From Hepsetus odoe (lineage: Eukaryota > Chordata > Actinopteri > Characiformes > Hepsetidae): 64,000 nucleotides of DNA. The notes below the pieces were generated by a model. That model was not told the DNA's origin, did not search any database, and saw nothing but the letters and a program-made list of their open reading frames with translations. Made by a program: the position numbers and the translations under genes. Where the stretch lies: assembly GCA_017165825.1 (NCBI GenBank), contig CM029372.1, positions 23,301,685-23,365,684 on the forward strand. Reading direction: 5' to 3'. Positions 12,561-24,200 of the stretch are shown piece by piece (the first letter of the stretch is position 1; every line of letters begins with the position of its first letter).

Positions 12561-12690
12561 ACATTCAAAGAACAAAAAAAAGAGAGTTAGTGTACTACCC
12601 TCGCCCTCTACTCAACGTCCTTCATCCCTTTGGGCGATGGCTGTCATCTTCCTCATACTATCCTACTGCAACAAAAGAAGATGGCCCCCT
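12561..12690 (+). repeat. direct repeat, left copy
   Basis: Shares acattcaaa and then ctgtcatcttcc, tcctactgcaacaaa and agatggccc with 13899-14016, at roughly 85% identity over the best 95 bp. It directly follows the 36-bp minisatellite. Confidence 0.7.
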
Positions 12691-12699
12691 TAATAGCAC

Positions 12700-13320
12700 T
12701 AAAGTATGAGATTACACAAAAGGAGTTGTCCACTATAAATAGCGGAGAGCTTTTCACCAGTTCTATCCCATCTTTGGACTCTTGCAAGGGTCTATCAAAA
12801 ACACCTCAATGTGTTATCTTCACACTTTCCTGAACAAAGAATACTTCCTTTTAGGATGGCACATTTTACCCTACCTCTTGATGAAAATAATGATGGTGCA
12901 CAAAAAAGTGATAAAGAATGTGATAGAAATGCACACAAAAGAACTAAAAGCAAAAATGAAGTTAGAAGAGCAGAATGGCATTGGGACTGGAGAGGCTGCT
13001 GTTTTGGCCGGGTGCATGTGGGCCTGTGGGCTTTTAACTGGTGGAAAGCTGGGCTGGATTTGGACCAAAAAAATTTTTAGGAGCAGGATAATCAGATCTG
13101 TCTGCCACTGTCTGATAGCAAACACACACTGCTGTAATCTGCTTCTTCTCTGGGTCATTAAAGGTTTGGAAAGGAGAATGTCCACCAGACACAGAGAACC
13201 ATTTTGGTTAAAGAGTCTGCCTAGTGAAAAGCCTGATCTGCCCTCAGTTTTGCCCTTAGTGTCAGTCAGAAATGCCATGTTTGGTCTCCTTTAGTGAAAC
13301 TTCAGGCCTAAAAATTGCTG
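12700..13320. other. no supported gene
   Basis: A 170-codon plus-strand frame (12782-13294) covers this stretch, but its translation has no recognisable family and no splice signals were evident. It could be part of an unrecognised transposable element bounded by the direct repeats. Confidence 0.3.
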
Positions 13321-13329
13321 CACTATACA

Positions 13330-13832
13330 TTATGAAGTAAGAAAAGGTAATTCATCATACCAGTCCACCTTCTTCCACTGCTCCACAGTCCTGTTCAGTT
13401 ACTCATATGCCCATTGCATGCACTCGGTGTGGTGAGCAGATGCATGCGACATCTTTTCAGAAATCTGTGACAGAGTAGCTCTTCTGTCAGATCCAACCAG
13501 ACAGGCTAGCCTTCACTTCTTATGTGCATCAATTAGCTTTGGGTGTCCATGATCCTGTCGCTAGTTCTAAGGTGTCCTAGAACTCTTTTGGTAGCTACTA
13601 ACCACTGCATGCCAGGACTACCTTACAAGACCTGCCGTTTTGAACATACCCTGACCCAGTTGTCTAGCCATGACAATCTGGCCCTTTTCAGATCCATTTT
13701 TCCTGCTTCTAACACATTTACTTCAAGAGCTGAACGCAATATATCCCACATAATGACAGGTGCCATTCTAACAACAAAACATAATTCATGTCACCTGTCA
13801 GTGGTTTTATGATTCTGGCTGATTGGTAATAA
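13330..13832 (-). pseudogene. Tc1-like transposase relic (minus strand)
   Basis: Read on the minus strand in shifting frames, it shows GQIV-type helix-turn-helix remnants, PKLIDAHKK, RLACLVGSDRRATLSQISEK and EQWKKVDWYDELPF. These match the N-terminal and early catalytic part of a fish Tc1 transposase. Several frameshifts and stops. The right end (cagtggttttatgattctgg) looks like this family's terminal repeat. Confidence 0.6.
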
Positions 13833-13898
13833 GTGAAATGCATAGCAGTAAACTGTAGCTAGTAAAGAACACAGTGTAAAATGTAAGAATAAAGTAGT

Positions 13899-14016
13899 AC
13901 ATTCAAAAGAAGAGGAGGGCTGTAAAGTCCCTCGTCCTCTACCCAGCATCCTTCGTCCCTCTGGGCGACGGCTGTCATCTTCCAAGTGCTCTCCTACTGC
14001 AACAAATAAGATGGCC
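13899..14016 (+). repeat. direct repeat, right copy
   Basis: Second copy of the 12561-12690 sequence. It is preceded at about 13868-13890 by acacagtgtaaaatgtaaga, a single diverged monomer of the 36-bp minisatellite. Confidence 0.65.
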
Positions 14017-15300
14017 CAAAATGGCCCATCCTTACTGGGATTTCTACTTCAGCTTGTGTTGTGTGCACCAAATAAAACCTTCTAATCAAAACACTCAAAC
14101 ATGGAGTGAAGTTAAAGTGACAATGTGTTGATGTGAGCACACAGCACAGCACACAGCCACAAAATATTTGACATATTTTATACATGTCTGCATATTTTTG
14201 CATATTTTTACATATTTATAATTATTTGAACAGATTTTTACATTTTCTAATGAGAAGCTGGACAGTGTGCACACTCATGAGTATAAGAGCACTCTCTGAC
14301 ACCCCCGAAAGCCACCGGGCTTCCTTCTATGGTGACTGAATAGTTAGAAATCACACAGGCAGGTCTATTTAAATCTTCACTATGTTGTGATTTAGGTGTA
14401 CAGTTTACATAAAGCTGACTGGTGTCCTATAAACTCCCATTACCTTTTAGTTACAATAACATAATAGCTATAGATTTGAACCAAAGGAGCAAATTTGAGA
14501 CATCAAACAAGTCTCAGTGACAACATGTATGCAGGGAGATTAAAATTTAACTAAACTACTGCTTCACATTCAGACACCCAGATGCACACACACTTCAAAA
14601 CGTGACATTAAAGAGGCTTTCAATAAACTCCAAACGAGACAAAGGAGCCCCCGAAGTCCTTTACACACACACACACAAACACACACACACACTCAGTCAA
14701 GTGCAGAGAACCAAAGCTGTTTTGCTTCCCACTGCTGCCGCACATGTTCATGCTGGTACTAACAGCAGTGCTCGCATGCTGTCCAGGTTACTGAAAAATT
14801 CCCCTTCTCTTCTCCAAGGTCTTCTCATGAGGGGTTCACTGTCGCCTCTGGTGTGCCCCCCTCCATCCCTGAGTACACACACCACAACACCTCCTATCTC
14901 TGCTCTGTTGTTATGTAAAAATATGTGTTGGCTTATGTAATTGAGCTCTTACATAATGGAGCATTATGAATTACATTTATTGATTTTTACATCGAAACGA
15001 CAGTGAATGATGTGCTGCACTGCAGATATTTAAATGTTTTAAGCAGCCTTCAAAGAAAGGGGAGGCTGTCAGGCCGGGGCGAAAGAACACAGCGATGTTC
15101 AGTGGCAGGAATTAGCTCAGATAATCTCGTCCCACTAAACATAGACGCAGATGTGGAGTCATTAAAATACATCAGAGAGAGGGAGAAAGAATAAACATAG
15201 GAAAAAGAACACAGTATCTCCAAGGTGTTTCCAGGACGTCTGCAAATGGGTTGCATCACCCAAGAGGTTAACAATTGTGCAGGTATCAATTTCAATTCAG
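14017..15300. other. beta intron 4, no gene seen
   Basis: Only a (CA)n microsatellite at 14663-14694 was noted. No exon recognised. Confidence 0.5.
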
Positions 15301-15317
15301 TTCTGTTCAAAATATAT

Positions 15318-16903
15318 ACCGTCATGTGAAAAATTTAGGGCACACGATGAAAGCCTGTGTGTTTTTGTAACATTCTTGGACATATGGATATTTAATCTCA
15401 TTTTAAACAATACTGGGAGATTCAAGTATTATAACTAAACAATTAAAACTGAAGAAAAGACTTTTCAAAACCCTGTCAAATTTAATTCTACAAAAATGCG
15501 ATTTCTGGTAAGGAATCAATCAGGACACCCCCTTTATCACCAATTAAAAAGGCTCAAATCACACACAGGTTTAGCACACCAGGTGAACATGATTAGAGCA
15601 TCGTTACTCTGCATTTTGAAGGAGGTTTGTCCAATTTAAACCTCAGACATTTAGTTTGGTGCTCCTGACTATGGAGGTGAGAGTAAACACCATGATGAGA
15701 TCAAAAGAGCTGCCTGAGGCCTTCAGAAAGAAGATTGTAGCAGCTTATAAGTCTTGTAAGGGATTTAAAAAAGATCTCAAAAGAATTTGCAATCAGGCAT
15801 TCCACTGCCCAGAAAATGGTCTACAAGTGGGGGACCTCCAAAACAACTGCCAACATGCCCAGGTCTGGCTGTCCAAGCAAGTTCACCTCAAGAGCAGACC
15901 GCAAGATGCTGAAAGAAGTCTCCACAAACCCTAAAATGTCTTCCCAGGACCTACAGTAGGCTCTTACTACTGTAAATGTGAAAGTGTCTCTACAATCAGA
16001 AAGAGATTGCACAACTTTGACTTCATGGGAGGTGTGCAAAGAGGAAACCATTGCTCTCTAGAGAAACATCAAGACTGAAGTCTGCCAGAGAGAATGTAGA
16101 CTAAGACCAGGACTTCTGGAATAATGTTCTTTGGACAGATGAGTCTAAAATTGAATTATTTGAACACCAGAACAGAGGACATGTCTGGCGTAAACCAAAT
16201 ACAGCTTCAAATTCCATGAAAAGAACCTCATACCAACTGTGAAGCATGGAGGTGGAATGGTCTTGGTTTTGGAGATGCTTTGCTGCAGCAGAACCTGGCC
16301 AGCTCACCATCACATATTCCACCATGAATTCTACAGTGTATCAGAGGGTGCTTGAGGAACATGTGAGACCGTCTGTTAGAACATTAAAGCTGAAGCAGAA
16401 CTGGACCCTGCAACATGGCAATGACCCAAAACATACCAGTAAATCCACCAAGGACTGGTAGAACTAAGAAATGGAGAGTCCTGGAGTGGCCGAGTCAAAG
16501 CCCAGATCTTAATCCCATTGAGATGCTGTGAGGTGACTTGAAACAGGCTTTACATGCAAGAAACCCCTCAAACATCTCACAGCTTAAAGAATTCTGCATT
16601 GAGGAGTGGGGCAAACTTTCCTCAGACTGATGTCAGAGACTGGTAGACAGTTATTTCAGTCAAAGTGGGGGAAACACTAGATATTAGGGGGTAGGGTGTC
16701 CTAACTTTTTTCTAAGTTAGAATACACATTTGTGTTGTTATCTTTTGTTTAATTAATAAATCAAGGTTAATTTTTGTTGTACCTGCAATTAAATCACTTT
16801 CTTTTCCAGAGATAAATAAAAACAAGATTAGACATCGATATGTGAACATTTCTTAATAAAGAACTGAATATTTAAGGGGGTAAATGTCTCAGCTTTTCAT
16901 TGA
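15318..16903 (+). mobile_element. Tc1-like transposon, decayed, near full length
   Basis: About 1.6 kb, the usual Tc1 length. The left end (gtcatgtgaaaaatttaggg) matches the fish Tc1 terminal repeat; the right end is diverged (aagggggtaaatgtctcagc). The transposase lies between: an HTH start (KELPEAFRKKIVAAYKSCKG), WTDESK-type catalytic start near 16134, HGNDPKHTSKSTKDW, and the end near 16690. Multiple stops and frameshifts make it inactive. Confidence 0.8.
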
Positions 16904-17359
16904 TAAGTGTCATAAATGTCAGAAACAACTTAAGCAAGAGTATTACACATTACTCAAAATCTCTATACAGTTTAAGTAATGTGTATTATTACTTATTCAT
17001 TTATTTATTCTTTGTTAGCTGCTTTATTACACCCTCTACAACATACATAGTCCAGCAGGACAACCTACACTCAGAAGGGTAAAAATAGAAAGGAACCAGA
17101 GAGGAACCAAGATTCAAAATGAGAAACTCTGGAAGAGTATAAGAGAAAAACACAGAGAAGAACCTAAAAAAACTGTGAGAACATGGAGGAGTAACTTTGA
17201 GTGGAACCTGGAATCAAAAAGAGAGCTCATCTTCTCCAGATAGAACACAAGCAGGACAAGTTTAGTCAAATAACTAGTTGGATTAAAAACAAGACACTGA
17301 TCCAGCCTGCACTAATCTTGATTCGGTTGAAATCTTTATTGAGCTCATGATTAAAATTT

Positions 17360-20090
17360 TTCATGATTCTCACAAGCCAGTGCACTTCTTCATGCCATTC
17401 CCAAGCTCGGATAAATGGGGGTGGTTATGTCAGGAAGGGCATCCGGTGTAGAACTTTTGCCAAATCAATATGTGGACAACAAAATAGAATTCCATACCGG
17501 ATCAGTCGAGGCCCGGGTTAACAAAGACCGCCACCAGTGCTGTTAGCCTACAGGGTGCTGGTGGAAATTGGGTTACTGTTGGCCAAAGGAGAAGAAGAAG
17601 AGGAGGAAGGCATGTCCGGAGGGATGAGGAAAAAAAGAAGGGGAGGAGAGTGGAAGTGAGGACAGGGACTTTGAAAGTTGGCAGCATGACTGGTAAAGGT
17701 AGAGAATTAGCTGATATGATGGAGAGAAGAACGGCTGACATTTTGTGTGTGAAAGAGACTAGATGGAAGGGTAGTAAGGCCAGGTGCTTTGGAGGAGGGT
17801 TTAAATTGTTTAACCATGGTGTGGATGGAAGGAGGAATGGAGTAGGTGTTATCCTGAAGGAAGAGTATGTGAAGAGTGTTTTGGAGGTGAAGAGGGTGTC
17901 TGGAAGCTGAAGATGTGATAATGAATGTTTTTAGTGCTTATGCCCCACAAGTTGGTTGTTAAATGGAAGAGAAAGAAAAATTCTGGAGTGAGTTAGATGA
18001 AGTGATAGAGAGTGTACCCAGAGGAGAGAGTAGTGATTGGTGCAGATTTTAAGGCAGATGGTTAGAAATGTACATAATGTGACATCTGGAAGGAAGAAAG
18101 AGGATAAGGAAACCTGGTGATGGAACAGAGAAGTCCAGGAGTGTATAAAAAAGAAGAGGAAGGCAAAGAAGAAGTGGGACAGTCAGAGAGATGAAGAAAG
18201 TAGACAGGTGTCCAAGGAGATGAACCGCAGGGTGAAGAAAGCAGTAGCGAAGGCCAAAGATAAGGTGTTTGGTGAATTGTATGAGAGGTTAGACAGTAAG
18301 GAGGGAGAAAAGGACCTTTACCAATTGGTTAGACAGAGAGACAGATCTTGAAAAGATGTGCAGCAGGTCAGGACGATAAAGGATAAAAATGGAAATGTAC
18401 TCACAGGTGAACAGTGTGTTGAGCAAATGGAAGGAGTACATTGTGGGGCTGATGAATGAGGAAAATGAGAGAGAGAGAAGATAGGATGTGAGGACAGCGA
18501 TTGATGTGAGGATAGTGAACCAGAAAGTGCAGCAAATAAGCAAGATGGAAGTAAGGGCAGCGATGGAGAGGATGAAGAATGGAAAGGCTGACATACCGGA
18601 TGACATACATGAAAGTGTTTAGGAGAGATGGCAGTTGAGTTTCTGACCAGATTGTCTGACCACAATCTTGGAAAGTGATAGGATGCTTGACGCTAAAGTT
18701 TACATTTACATTTACGGCATTTAGCAGATGCGCTTATCCAGAGCGACTTACATGTGACTTACAGAGTGACTTACAGGGACAGTCCCCCCTGGAGCAACTC
18801 AGGGTTAAGGGTCTTGCTCAGGGAGCCAGTGGTGGTAGTGCTAGAGGTGGGATTCGAACCAGGGACCTCTTGATCCAGAGGTCCATAGGCAAGTACCCTA
18901 CCACTAGACCACCGCCACCCCAAGTTGATGAGCCACAGCATGAAGTTATGGGAAAGAGTAGTGGATGCAAGGTTAAGAAAAGAGGTGCGGATTAGTGAAC
19001 AGCAGTATGGTTTAATGCTGAGAACAAGCACTACAGATGCAATGTTTGCTCTGAGGGTGTTGATGGAGAAGTACAGAGAAGGTCAGAAGGAGCTGCATTG
19101 TGCCTTTGTGGACTTGGAGAAAGCATATGACAGGGTGCCTAGAGAGAAGTTGTGGTTTTGTATGAGGAAGTCTGGTGTTACAGAGAAGTATGTGAGAGTA
19201 GTTGAGAATATGTATGATGGCAGTGTAATAGTGGTGAGATCTGCAGTGGGAGTGATGGATGCATATAAGGTAGAGGTTGGATTACATCAAGGATCGGCGC
19301 TGAGCCCATTCTTGTTTCCAATAGTAATGGATGGGTTGACGGACAAGGTTAGACAGGAGTCTCTGTGGACGATGATGTTTGCTGATTATATTTGATCTGC
19401 AGTGAGAGTAGGCAACAGCTTGGAGAGATGGAGATATGCTCTAGAGAGGAGAGGAATGAAAGTGAGTAGGGCAAAGACATAATACATGAGTGTGAATGAA
19501 AGGGAGGAAAGTGGAGTGGTTAGGATGCAGGGAGTAGAGGTGACAAAGGTGGGGGAGTTTAAATACTTGGGATTAACAGAGTAACGGCGAGTGTGGAAGA
19601 GAGGTGAAGAAGAGAGTGCAGGCAGGTTGGAATGGGTGGAGAAGAGTGGCTGGAGTGATTTGTTACAGACAGGTACCAACTAGAGTGAAAGGGAAGGTTT
19701 ACAGGAAGCCGAACTGGAGGTGTCAGAGTTAAAGATGCTGAGATTTTCGTTGGGTGTGACGAGGATGGACAGGATTAGAAATTAGTATATTAGCAGGACA
19801 GCTCAGGTTGGACGTCTTGGAGACAAATGGAACCAAGGTTGTATTGGTTTGGACATGTCCAGAGGAGAGATGAGGATTATATTGGGAGGAGGATGTTGAA
19901 GATGGAGCTGCAAGGAAAGAGGAGAAGATGAAGACCAAAGAGGAGGTTTATGGACGTGGTGAGAGAGGACATGCAGGTGGTCAGTTCGAAGGAGGACGAT
20001 GCAGAGGACCGGAAGAAATGGATACAGTTGATCCGCTGTGGCAAATCCTCAAGGGGATCAGCCGATAGAAAAAGAAAGAAAGAAGTAAAG
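17360..20090 (+). mobile_element. RTE-type LINE, 5' to 3', interrupted by a SINE
   Basis: Starts with a 5' region ending tatgtcaggaagggcatccg. The AP-endonuclease domain follows (MTGKGRELADMMERRTADIL, CVKETRWKGS), then the reverse transcriptase (FVDLEKAYDRVPREKLW, GLHQGSALSPFLF) and a C-terminal WFGHVQRRDEDYI-type motif, ending in an AAAG-rich tail. The polymerase box reads FADY rather than FADD, followed by a stop. A SINE B copy sits between the two domains (18697-18921). The element is dead. Confidence 0.8.
18697..18921 (-). repeat. SINE family B (tRNA-derived) inside the LINE
   Basis: Plus strand runs from tttacatttacggcatttag through cttatccagagcgactta to cactagaccaccgccacccc. On the minus strand this is a tRNA-like head (tctagtggtagggt; ggttcgaatccc) and a tail of TTTACA repeats. 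It splits the LINE reading frame. Confidence 0.8.
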
Positions 20091-20107
20091 AACGATATGT
20101 ATATGCC

Positions 20108-20440
20108 TGCCACATATCCTCTACACTTTATCTTTTTTTACATGTTTCCATCTTCATCCATGTTCATCTTCTCACCCTGCCTTAGGCCTGCTCTAGGCCT
20201 GTTGGTATGTTTACCTGTGCCATGCTGTGTCTCCTCCCCTTCTCAGGTTTTCCTTGTTCTAAATATGTTTTCTTGTGTTTCAGCCACTGACTATCTATTT
20301 TTACCCATACCCTGCCTTATCCTTGCATCTGCTTGTAAGTATATTCCTTTAGTTGCAAAGTTGAGTTTTGGTGTTTTCCTTGCACCTACATCCAGCTACA
20401 CTGTCTATCATTATAATATCTCGAATTCTTAAATGATGCA
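20108..20440 (+). repeat. possible solo LTR
   Basis: C/T-rich block with tgtgtctcctccccttctca and tccttgttctaaatatgttt that loosely resembles 26756-27006. Neither terminal motif is certain. Confidence 0.25.
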
Positions 20441-20980
20441 AATTGCTTTGTAAAATTAAAGCAGTTTGTAGGTCAAATGTAATTATGCTGTCGCTTGTGC
20501 TGCAAAACATTTGCACAGTATGTGCTGCTGACTGTCATTACCATCTCTAAATCTGAAAAAACTATAAAATAAATGTACAAACACAATGTTCTGATTACAC
20601 AAGTTGGACAAATTTCCTCATTAAGACCAGCGAGCATTTGATTACTCATTTTGAGTTCACTCACAAATTAAATTCCTCCCTCCTCTCCTCCTTCTGTGGA
20701 CTCATATCACAATATGCCTGGGGGTCAGATGGCACGATGTCTGCGGTCCCTGTCAGGGGTTAAACTGGGCCACAAAGCAGCTTTCATCATGTCGAACGAA
20801 AGAAAAGGTGGTATTAATTTTATTTTAAACTGAAAATTCAGCAAAAAATGTGATTTAATTCAAACCGCGCTGAGAAAAGAATCGAGATCTCTGTGGTTAC
20901 ATAAATTATGCAGCCCTAATTAGCTTTAGGGAGGTGTGCATTTCTTGGGACACAGGAGATGAATTAGGAGTGAGACGTAC

Positions 20981-21201
20981 CTCAACCCGTATAGCACTGT
21001 GCCATCGGGATGCAGACGGATCATCCGGTTTTTGACGGTGACACCGTGGACAAAAGACTTTTTATCATTGAGGAAATAAGTGTCTGGCACCCACAGCTGG
21101 TCAGCAACGCGATTGTCCAGTGTCAGGTTCAGGGGAATCTCAGAGTAAGAGAGTCGTTTGTCCCGCCATGCTTGCTGGAAGTACATGGTCAAGGTGTAGT
21201 C
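20981..21201 (-). CDS. gabrb2: beta subunit exon 4 (221 bp; loops D and A)
   Basis: Exactly 221 bp, acceptor ttttgcag, donor gtacgt. It starts DYTLTMYFQQAWRDKRLSY and continues through IPLNLTLDNRVADQLWVPD, TYFLNDKKSFVHG and HPDGTVLYGLR. It carries the NLT glycosylation sequon and the loop A Tyr and Leu (TYFLN) of the principal GABA face. Open reading continues past the donor, but that part has no family similarity and is intron. The next exon (Cys-loop, normally 83 bp) was not found in 1-20980. Confidence 0.95.
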
Positions 21202-24200
21202 CTGCAAAAACATATTAGATGGTCATCACAAACAAACAGATATTCGAGACAACAAATAAAAGTCTACTGACAGCAGAAATAGGCCAGTTATTCCCAAGGA
21301 TTGGAAGGGATGCAAATTTAGTAAAAATGTTTGTCTTGTTCAAAAGATAGCTGATTAATAATTTAGAACAACGGGTTTTGACTAAATGTCTGCAGAATTA
21401 GTTCCTTAAGTAATCGTTGATACGTTCAGCTTCTGGTGATTCTGAGTTTTGTTTAAAGCACCCAGGGAACAGTGACGGGGACGGTACCTTGCTCAAGGGT
21501 ACCTCATGGCAACCTACTTGGTTCAAATCCCAGACCATCTTCCACTGCATTTACTAAGTGGCCTTTCTTACAATCATGGCACTCAAAACACATCTCAGTC
21601 GACTGTATACAAGTTTAGTAATGATTTCTTGAAGAGGCAGGCTGTGCTTGCAACATAGCTGCACAATTTAAGGTGGAATTAAAACATCTGATTGCCTTGA
21701 TTCAACCCTGATATGGCTGCCACCTGCTGCACAGTGTGTATGGGTTAAAAGTAGAAGTTATATTGTTGTCTCACTGTGTGTTGTGCCATGTTTCACAATG
21801 ACAAATAGTCACTTTCACTTCATATTACAAACAGTGAGGGACTGCTTCAATCTTCCATGTAAAAGAAATGATAAAATCTTGGGAGTTGGCTGCACCGGTA
21901 TAATTATATTTACATTAACATTTAACATGCAGATGTAACATACATACATTGCCTGAGTCTCACTAGACCTTTAGGGCCTTGCTTAGGGGCTCAGATGATG
22001 ATGGAGTTAGGATAAACCAGGGCTTAAACCCACAACCTATGGTCCACAGCTGAGTATCCCAGCCCATAGGTACTGCACATTGCTCTTGGACCTGGAAACA
22101 GCTATTACCTCATGTTATGTTTCATCAGACGTAAGAACCAGCTCTTTTCAAATCAATGGGGGTGGTGGTGGTCTAGTGGTGGGTACTTTCCTATGGATCT
22201 ATGGCTCAAGAGGTCCCAGGTTCAAATCCCACCTCTGGCACTACCACCACTGAGTCCCTGAGCAAGACCCTTAACCCTGAGTGTCTCCAGGGGGACTGTC
22301 CGTGTAATTAAGACGTGGAAGTCGCTCTGGATAAGAGCGTCTGCTAAATGTCGTAAATGTAAATGTAAATCAGAAGAGTCCTTCAGGTATGGCAAAGAAA
22401 TCTGGCCTATAGTCTTCTGTTTTCAAGGATGCTACCTGTGTATTCTTCACTGTACCTGTCTAAAGATTTTGAGAAAGGACTAAGATACTGATTGACTGAA
22501 AATGCCATCAAATATTCCGTACTCTGCTTTAACTGTGTATCTGTTCAAGATGTAAACTGAATGTCGGCTGAGAAACAGAGCAAAATGATTTTTAAAAATT
22601 GCTAAATTATACCCGAATATGTCAAGAAAATGCCCTACACTGTACCTACATTATAGCAGTGATCAAAAGATCAGCAAAAATAAAGAAAGCTATACACACA
22701 ATTCATCATTTTGACCAAGAAACAATGTATTTCTATTACAAGCTAAAGCAGACAAGGTATCGTACTTCTGTCCATTTTGTCCCACAGCATCAGAAGCTGC
22801 GCAAGCAAGTCTTCAGAGTAGCGATTTCAAAATGGGGCAATTTTCTGGTCTGAGGCCGGGTCTGAATGAGGATTTTGTATGCGTGTGTGAGTAGGAGGGA
22901 GGCGTTTCAGGACCCTTTAATCCCTCTGTCTTTAATTCTCTGGCAGTGACCTGAAAGGGGATGTTAAAAGCGGCAATCGTCTCCCGCCAAAAATACCGCA
23001 GTGATGAGCTCCTGTAGGGGGTGAGAGGACAAAGAAACTGTACTCTGCACAAGCTTCTGCTGGACCGCAGCTGGGCCACATGTGTTCATCCACAACACAG
23101 AGGCAGTCACTTCAGCATGAGCAGGCACATGCCTGCCCACACATAAAACACGCAAACCAAACGTGAACAAATAGACTGTACAGATGCGATGTTAGAAACC
23201 AAGAACTGAGCAATTTCTTTAGTCCAATAAGAGTGCGGTTAATGGAGGTTCAGGGAGGAATTTGCACTTGGGCCAGAGTGAATGCCAGCTTGCACAGCAG
23301 AGCATCATCTACTTGTAAGGATCGCCCCGGTGGTCAGTAGATAAGAAACATGACTTATATTTATGTTTTAGGTGCTTAAATGAATGGGGTGGCTCAAGAC
23401 TTTTGCACAGCTCTGTACTTTTCATCCTCCTACAATACAGCACAAGCTTGGCTGAGAAATACCAATAGTTAGTAAGCCAGAGGGGGGACCTGGACATCAT
23501 AGCAGTGCTGGCCTAGTGTTTAGGGACTACGCCTCAGGATTAGTCATGAAAGTGACAACCCTTGTCATTGCGAGGTCACAGCACAGCACACAGTGAACCA
23601 CCTGTCCATTTTGTCCCACAGCCGGGGAACCACAACAAAATTGGACCTCTGCATTTAAAGCAAACACGGTGCAAACACCGTGCAGCAGTGGGCAGCTATT
23701 GAAAGCGCCCGGGGAGCAGTGACGGGGACGGTACCTCAAGGGTACCTCAGGGCAACCTACTGGTGAGGGAATCGAACCCACAATCTTCTGATGCAGGGGC
23801 AACTCCCTAACCACTAGGCCACCGCTGCCCCATGGGTTCCAATCCCAGACCAGAAGGTTGCCCTGAGGTATCCTTGAGCAAGGTACCATGCCCATCACTG
23901 CTGCCTGGTGCTTTGAATAGCTGCACAAGGTGTGTGAAATACAGAAGAAGTTGTGTCTCACTGTGTGCTGCGCTGTTTCACAACAAAATGTAGTCACTTT
24001 CACTTCACTTTCACTTCATATATTCAGTTGAGGGAGATCCGAAATCATTCACACTTTATTAAACTGACTAATACCCAACTGGTTGTCACATAAATATTGA
24101 CATTTTTGGGAAACGAGATTGATATAATGTTAAAACGTAACCTGAATTTAGTTCGGCCGGATATAAACCTCTTAAGTGTCTGGTGAACACAAGCATTTCT

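Noticed and set aside
11053..12575. Several minus-strand frames of YTVYFTVYILTL repeats
   Set aside because: Translation of the 36-bp minisatellite; frames break wherever a unit has an indel.
12782..13294. 170-codon plus-strand frame
   Set aside because: No recognisable family; it overlaps a similarly long frame on the other strand and lies among transposon relics.
1..20980. Search for beta exons 5-9
   Set aside because: No minus-strand segment resembling the Cys-loop, M1, M2-M3 or M4 of a beta subunit was seen, so they are taken to lie further left.
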